A DNA stretch of 10,629 bases, taken from contig JAIRRK010000210.1 in assembly GCA_031256015.1 (NCBI GenBank), positions 1 to 10,629 of the forward strand. The letters run 5' to 3'. Of the stretch, positions 8,501-10,629 are shown in pieces. A program made the translations under genes and the position numbers. The notes beneath the pieces are model-generated. The model ran no database searches, had not been told where the DNA came from, and saw only the letters and a list, made by a program, of their open reading frames with translations. Origin of the DNA: Dysgonamonadaceae bacterium (GTDB lineage Bacteria > Bacteroidota > Bacteroidia > Bacteroidales > Azobacteroidaceae). Position 1 is the first letter of the stretch; each line of letters begins with the position of its first letter.

Positions 8501-8852
8501 TGCAGTTAACTGGAGATGGAGAAAAGAAGGTGAGTTTAGACAAATACCGCGTGCTCTTTATGATTTCGGAGGAACAACATACAATTCTCTTCCCAGTGAC
8601 AGGTACGTGGAAGATGGCTCTTATTTCCGGATGAAGTATGTTACTTTGACTTACAATGTGCCTTCTGCTTCCTTGAAAAATTTCGGACTAAGAAGATTGA
8701 GTTTGTATTTGACTGTCAACAACTTATTTACTTTAACAAAATACACCGGAGTTGATCCCGAAATAGATTACGGAAAATTCGGTTTGACTAAAGATGATGC
8801 AAATACTCCTCGTACGAAGGATTTTACTCTCTCTGTTAGTTTGGGATTTTAA
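5502..8852 (+). CDS. SusC/RagA-family TonB-dependent outer-membrane transporter
   Basis: This is the TonB-energised outer-membrane barrel of a SusCD importer. Residues 1-22 are a signal peptide (cleavage VLA before Gln23). Residues about 29-107 are a carboxypeptidase-regulatory-like beta domain ('GRVTTDNGEAL...', 'TTTDMNGDFVL', 'FNYIGF'). A TonB-box-like 'EAVVVQAQ' (about 109-116) follows. The plug runs from about 130 to 261, with 'IRGTSSINSNVDPLIVVND' and the family signature 'GSRGANGVISIKTKKG' at its end. The rest is the barrel, including the conserved D-x-N-x-D-G-x-I-D segment near 933-944 and a C-terminal aromatic Phe in 'LSVSLGF'. The length of 1116 is normal for the family. There is no N-terminal STN domain, so this is not the anti-sigma-linked type of receptor. 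The plug has a relatively long segment (about 200-225) between 'VVNDIP' and 'LNPDDIAEIQVFKDA'. The substrate cannot be read from the sequence. Confidence 0.97.
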   Translation: MKQKLIYILLIGCFAICQSVLAQSGGEMMRGRVTTDNGEALMSVQVLEIDKSNRVVGNTTTDMNGDFVLKIYSTENQVRFNYIGFRVETYPIGTRRSFNIVLRDENVLEAVVVQAQRLTSIGTLEIPENQISVAVQKINTKDFEGIQVTSIDDALQGQISGLDIISSGDLGKKASMRIRGTSSINSNVDPLIVVNDIPREDISVRESGIDVNSANEDQFAELLSLNPDDIAEIQVFKDAASTAQWGSRGANGVISIKTKKGATGPTRVDYTYKFSGSKQPTGLKMLNGDDYTMMMKQALFNPRLDNSDSNIHEFNYDTSWSEYPYYSANTDWRKAVIQTGNTHDHYLAISGGGEKATFRVTGGYMTQRGTVIGQSLDRLTSMMDLNYYVSDRITFTSEFSFTYTDNDRNWTDGGSMLDIAYKKMPNLAIYNKDKDGNDMNSYYNVPDGSSHLQSQKDLRNPVAVARLATNNLKSYSVQPVLRLRYKILDREQGDNTSLDYNVLVSFNMRNTRTRKYLPREVSSKVWNDENVNKASNIDDENFTVQTENSLSWKPYLGDDQSLIVNGTLQTSSGNSNSQEILAYGFPSSEITNPTAQGVLKEIKSSIGQNRSLGMLARVHYSLKERYVVGLTYRRDGSTRFGPSHKWGDFPAVSLRWNISEEPFMDFSDDWLSMLSIRPSWGITGNAPNRDYMHFSKYRSSNSSYGYGEYASPVVYPENIRLSNLRWEKTTGINLGFDIGFRDNYFVDLNLYQNKTRDLLFADPKIPTSSGYSRLAYKNAGSLKNEGWELAFRAERVLNIGDVSFDFRFNLANSVNTLLKLDEDILSTYNKQFGYKNLDPRDGNEGTGYLQRMQVGKSYGSIYGFRYQGVYQWSADSYRTAEANNETAPVARDANGKFLLDSNGNPVPMYFNYYEAENANRYEFRAGDAIYEDINKDGTIDELDIVYLGNSNPLLNGGVGFTVRWKQLSANVFTTFRYGNKIVNRSRMEAESMSTFNNQSIAVNWRWRKEGEFRQIPRALYDFGGTTYNSLPSDRYVEDGSYFRMKYVTLTYNVPSASLKNFGLRRLSLYLTVNNLFTLTKYTGVDPEIDYGKFGLTKDDANTPRTKDFTLSVSLGF

Positions 8853-8884
8853 GTTAAAAAACAAGAAAAAGATACTATTTAGAT

Positions 8885-10579
8885 ATGAAAAATAAAATTA
8901 TTGCAATAATCGGATTAATACTTTCAGTTTCTTTCTCATCCTGTACTGATTGGTTAAATCCGAAACCATTGGACACAATGGTAGTCGAAGATTTTTGGAA
9001 AACAAGAAGTGATGTGGAGTCTATGACTTTGGCTTGTTATGAGGCGATGACCCAATATGATTTCATGATTCGAATGATTGTGGGTGGAGAGGTTCGCTCG
9101 GATAATGTGAGAGCCGGTAATCGAGAACCCGGCGGAGATTATTTGAAATATAAAGATGCACTGAGCGAAATGCTGAATGTGTCGATACAACCTACCAATG
9201 AATTTGCTAAGTGGGAACCCTTTTACAAAGTAATAAATTATTGTAATTCGGTTATTAAATATGCACCCGGAGTACGGGAATTGGACCCTGATTATACAGA
9301 AGGGTATCTTAATGCAAATATGGCCGAAGCTTATACGATAAGAGCACTCATGTATTTTTATTTGGTTCGTCTTTATAATAATGTTCCTTTTGTCACAGAA
9401 CCTTCTGTCGATGATACAGGAGATTTCCTTCAGCCTCAGAAAAAAGGAGAGGAAATTCTAAGGGAAGTTCTGAAAGATTTGGAAATAGCAGAAAGAGGTG
9501 CCATCAGATCTCGGGGACCTTTTTGGGTATCTCCCGGCGGATCTATAATGAATCCGCAAAATGCTGTTAATGCAAAAGGTCGTGTAACAAAAACAGCAAT
9601 TCGGACGCTCATAGCTGATATTTATTTATGGCTGGCAGGAAGCGATCCTGAAACGGAACAGGCAGATTATGCCGCTTGTATCGAAAAATGTAATTTGGTT
9701 TTAAAAGATGTTTTGACAGATGAGCAAGCGGAGTATATACAGGGCGACGACCTGACCGGTACGGAGCTTTGGTTGGTTTCGAATAAAGAGTATGTAGAAG
9801 GAAGTGTTTCTCCTGCTTATTACAGTATATTCGGATCGAGTTTCGGTAATTCGATGGAAAGCATTTTTGAATTACAAATGAATGGAACTAACGATGGTAG
9901 ACTAACTGTGGGTGACTTGTATGGTTCCGACAACCAAGCTTGCTGGTTGTACGTTTCTCCGTTTTTAAATGAAGGGACAGAAACCTTTGATAATACAGAT
10001 ACCAGAAAAATGGAATATTATTTCCAAACAGACAAATCATCAACTACCAGTCCCATCCGAATTGTGAAATATGTTGGACGTATTCGGGATGTGGAGTCTC
10101 CCGATTTTCTCAATAGAACTATTCAAAAGAATTGGATATTCTATCGTTTGCCGGAAATTTATTTGATGAAAGCAGAAGCAATTATACAATCCGGTGGATC
10201 GTTGGAAGAAGCATTCGATTTAATCAATATAATATACAAACGCTCGAACCCGACAGTAAAAAACGGATTGAGTTTTGATAAATATAATTCACCGGAAGAA
10301 CTTTCTAAATTATTGCTGTTGGAACGTCAAAGGGAATTTCTTTTTGAAGGTAAACGTTGGTTCGATTTATTGCGTCATGTTCGGAGAGATGTCCAAAGAG
10401 GAGGATCTACCTCTAGTATTTTAGAGAGATATTTAGTAAGAAAAAATTCATTTAATGCCGATGTCGTTACAAGTAAAATGGCGGATATCAACGCATTTTA
10501 TATGCCGGTACATAGAGATGAATTGATTTCAAACTCCAGATTGGAACAAAATCCGTATTATTTGAATGTTTTTAATTAA
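8885..10579 (+). CDS. SusD/RagB-family nutrient-binding surface lipoprotein
   Basis: This is the partner lid of the upstream SusC transporter; it captures ligand at the cell surface. Residues 1-19 form a lipoprotein signal ending F-S-S before Cys20, followed by 'TDWLNPKPLDT', a characteristic SusD N-terminus. Residues about 143-170 ('NANMAEAYTIRALMYFYLVRLYNNVPFV' region) are the TPR-like helical core of the family. The C-terminal RagB/SusD half carries the hallmark R-E-F-L-F-E-G-K-R-W-F-D-L-L-R near 482-496, then 'FYMPVHRDEL' and 'LEQNPYY' near the end. The length of 564 is typical. It lies 32 bases after susC with no terminator or clear internal promoter, so co-transcription is expected. Ligand specificity is unknown. 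Confidence 0.97.
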   Translation: MKNKIIAIIGLILSVSFSSCTDWLNPKPLDTMVVEDFWKTRSDVESMTLACYEAMTQYDFMIRMIVGGEVRSDNVRAGNREPGGDYLKYKDALSEMLNVSIQPTNEFAKWEPFYKVINYCNSVIKYAPGVRELDPDYTEGYLNANMAEAYTIRALMYFYLVRLYNNVPFVTEPSVDDTGDFLQPQKKGEEILREVLKDLEIAERGAIRSRGPFWVSPGGSIMNPQNAVNAKGRVTKTAIRTLIADIYLWLAGSDPETEQADYAACIEKCNLVLKDVLTDEQAEYIQGDDLTGTELWLVSNKEYVEGSVSPAYYSIFGSSFGNSMESIFELQMNGTNDGRLTVGDLYGSDNQACWLYVSPFLNEGTETFDNTDTRKMEYYFQTDKSSTTSPIRIVKYVGRIRDVESPDFLNRTIQKNWIFYRLPEIYLMKAEAIIQSGGSLEEAFDLINIIYKRSNPTVKNGLSFDKYNSPEELSKLLLLERQREFLFEGKRWFDLLRHVRRDVQRGGSTSSILERYLVRKNSFNADVVTSKMADINAFYMPVHRDELISNSRLEQNPYYLNVFN

Positions 10580-10585
10580 AGCATT

Positions 10586-10629
10586 ATGAGACAGCTTTTG
10601 TTGAAATATGTCAGAAAAAGTATATTTTT
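10586..10629 (+). CDS. Start of a further operon gene, truncated by the window end
   Basis: An ATG six bases after the susD stop opens a frame that runs off the window: M-R-Q-L-L-L-K-Y-V-R-K-S-I-F. A basic, then hydrophobic N-terminus suggests the beginning of a signal peptide, as expected for a fourth surface or periplasmic component. Only 14 codons are visible, so no family can be assigned. The tight spacing supports translation as part of the same operon. Confidence 0.6.
   Translation, partial: MRQLLLKYVRKSIF

Overview
The window looks like a chromosomal segment from a Bacteroidota bacterium, most likely order Bacteroidales. The base composition is moderately AT-rich. It contains a SusC/SusD pair, Bacteroidota-type promoter elements (TAnnTTTG with an upstream TTTG), almost no Shine-Dalgarno sequences, and lipoprotein signals of the phylum's type (Cys-Lys-Asp-Asp). 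The genus cannot be fixed from the sequence alone.

Left part (1-2358): a short left edge carries the unresolved end of whatever lies outside, then a strong symmetrical terminator at 64-99. A minus-strand gene (121-2358) follows. It encodes a secreted, modular protein of about 745 residues with a signal peptide, W-Y-Y/QxW-type repeated modules resembling ricin-type beta-trefoils, an ASH/choice-of-anchor-D-like beta domain in the middle, and a short 'YYTIQGIQL...GLYIEK' tail typical of exported Bacteroidales proteins. I do not recognise a named gene.

Middle (2359-2911): a divergent intergenic region of about 550 bases. It has one good promoter for the minus-strand gene (2421-2453) and one for the plus-strand operon (2703-2732). 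Between them lies a compact set of direct and inverted repeats (2517-2575). The plus-strand transcript should carry a leader of about 170 nucleotides.

Right part (2912-10629): a tightly packed plus-strand operon. In order it encodes a very large four-FAS1-domain surface lipoprotein (859 residues), a SusC-type TonB-dependent outer-membrane transporter (1116 residues), a SusD-type surface lipoprotein (564 residues), and the first 14 codons of a further probably exported or membrane-anchored protein cut by the window end. Gaps are 10, 32 and 6 bases, with no terminator between genes.

How they work together: SusC and SusD are expected to form a lidded importer that captures a ligand at the cell surface and pulls it through the outer membrane using TonB energy. 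The FAS1 lipoprotein, encoded first and carrying a surface-export type signal, is the likely accessory binding or adhesion component. No glycan-degrading enzyme, sulfatase, peptidase or regulator gene is visible, so the substrate is unknown and the locus is not a classical complete polysaccharide utilisation locus within this window. The divergent secreted protein could belong to the same surface programme, but that rests only on adjacency.
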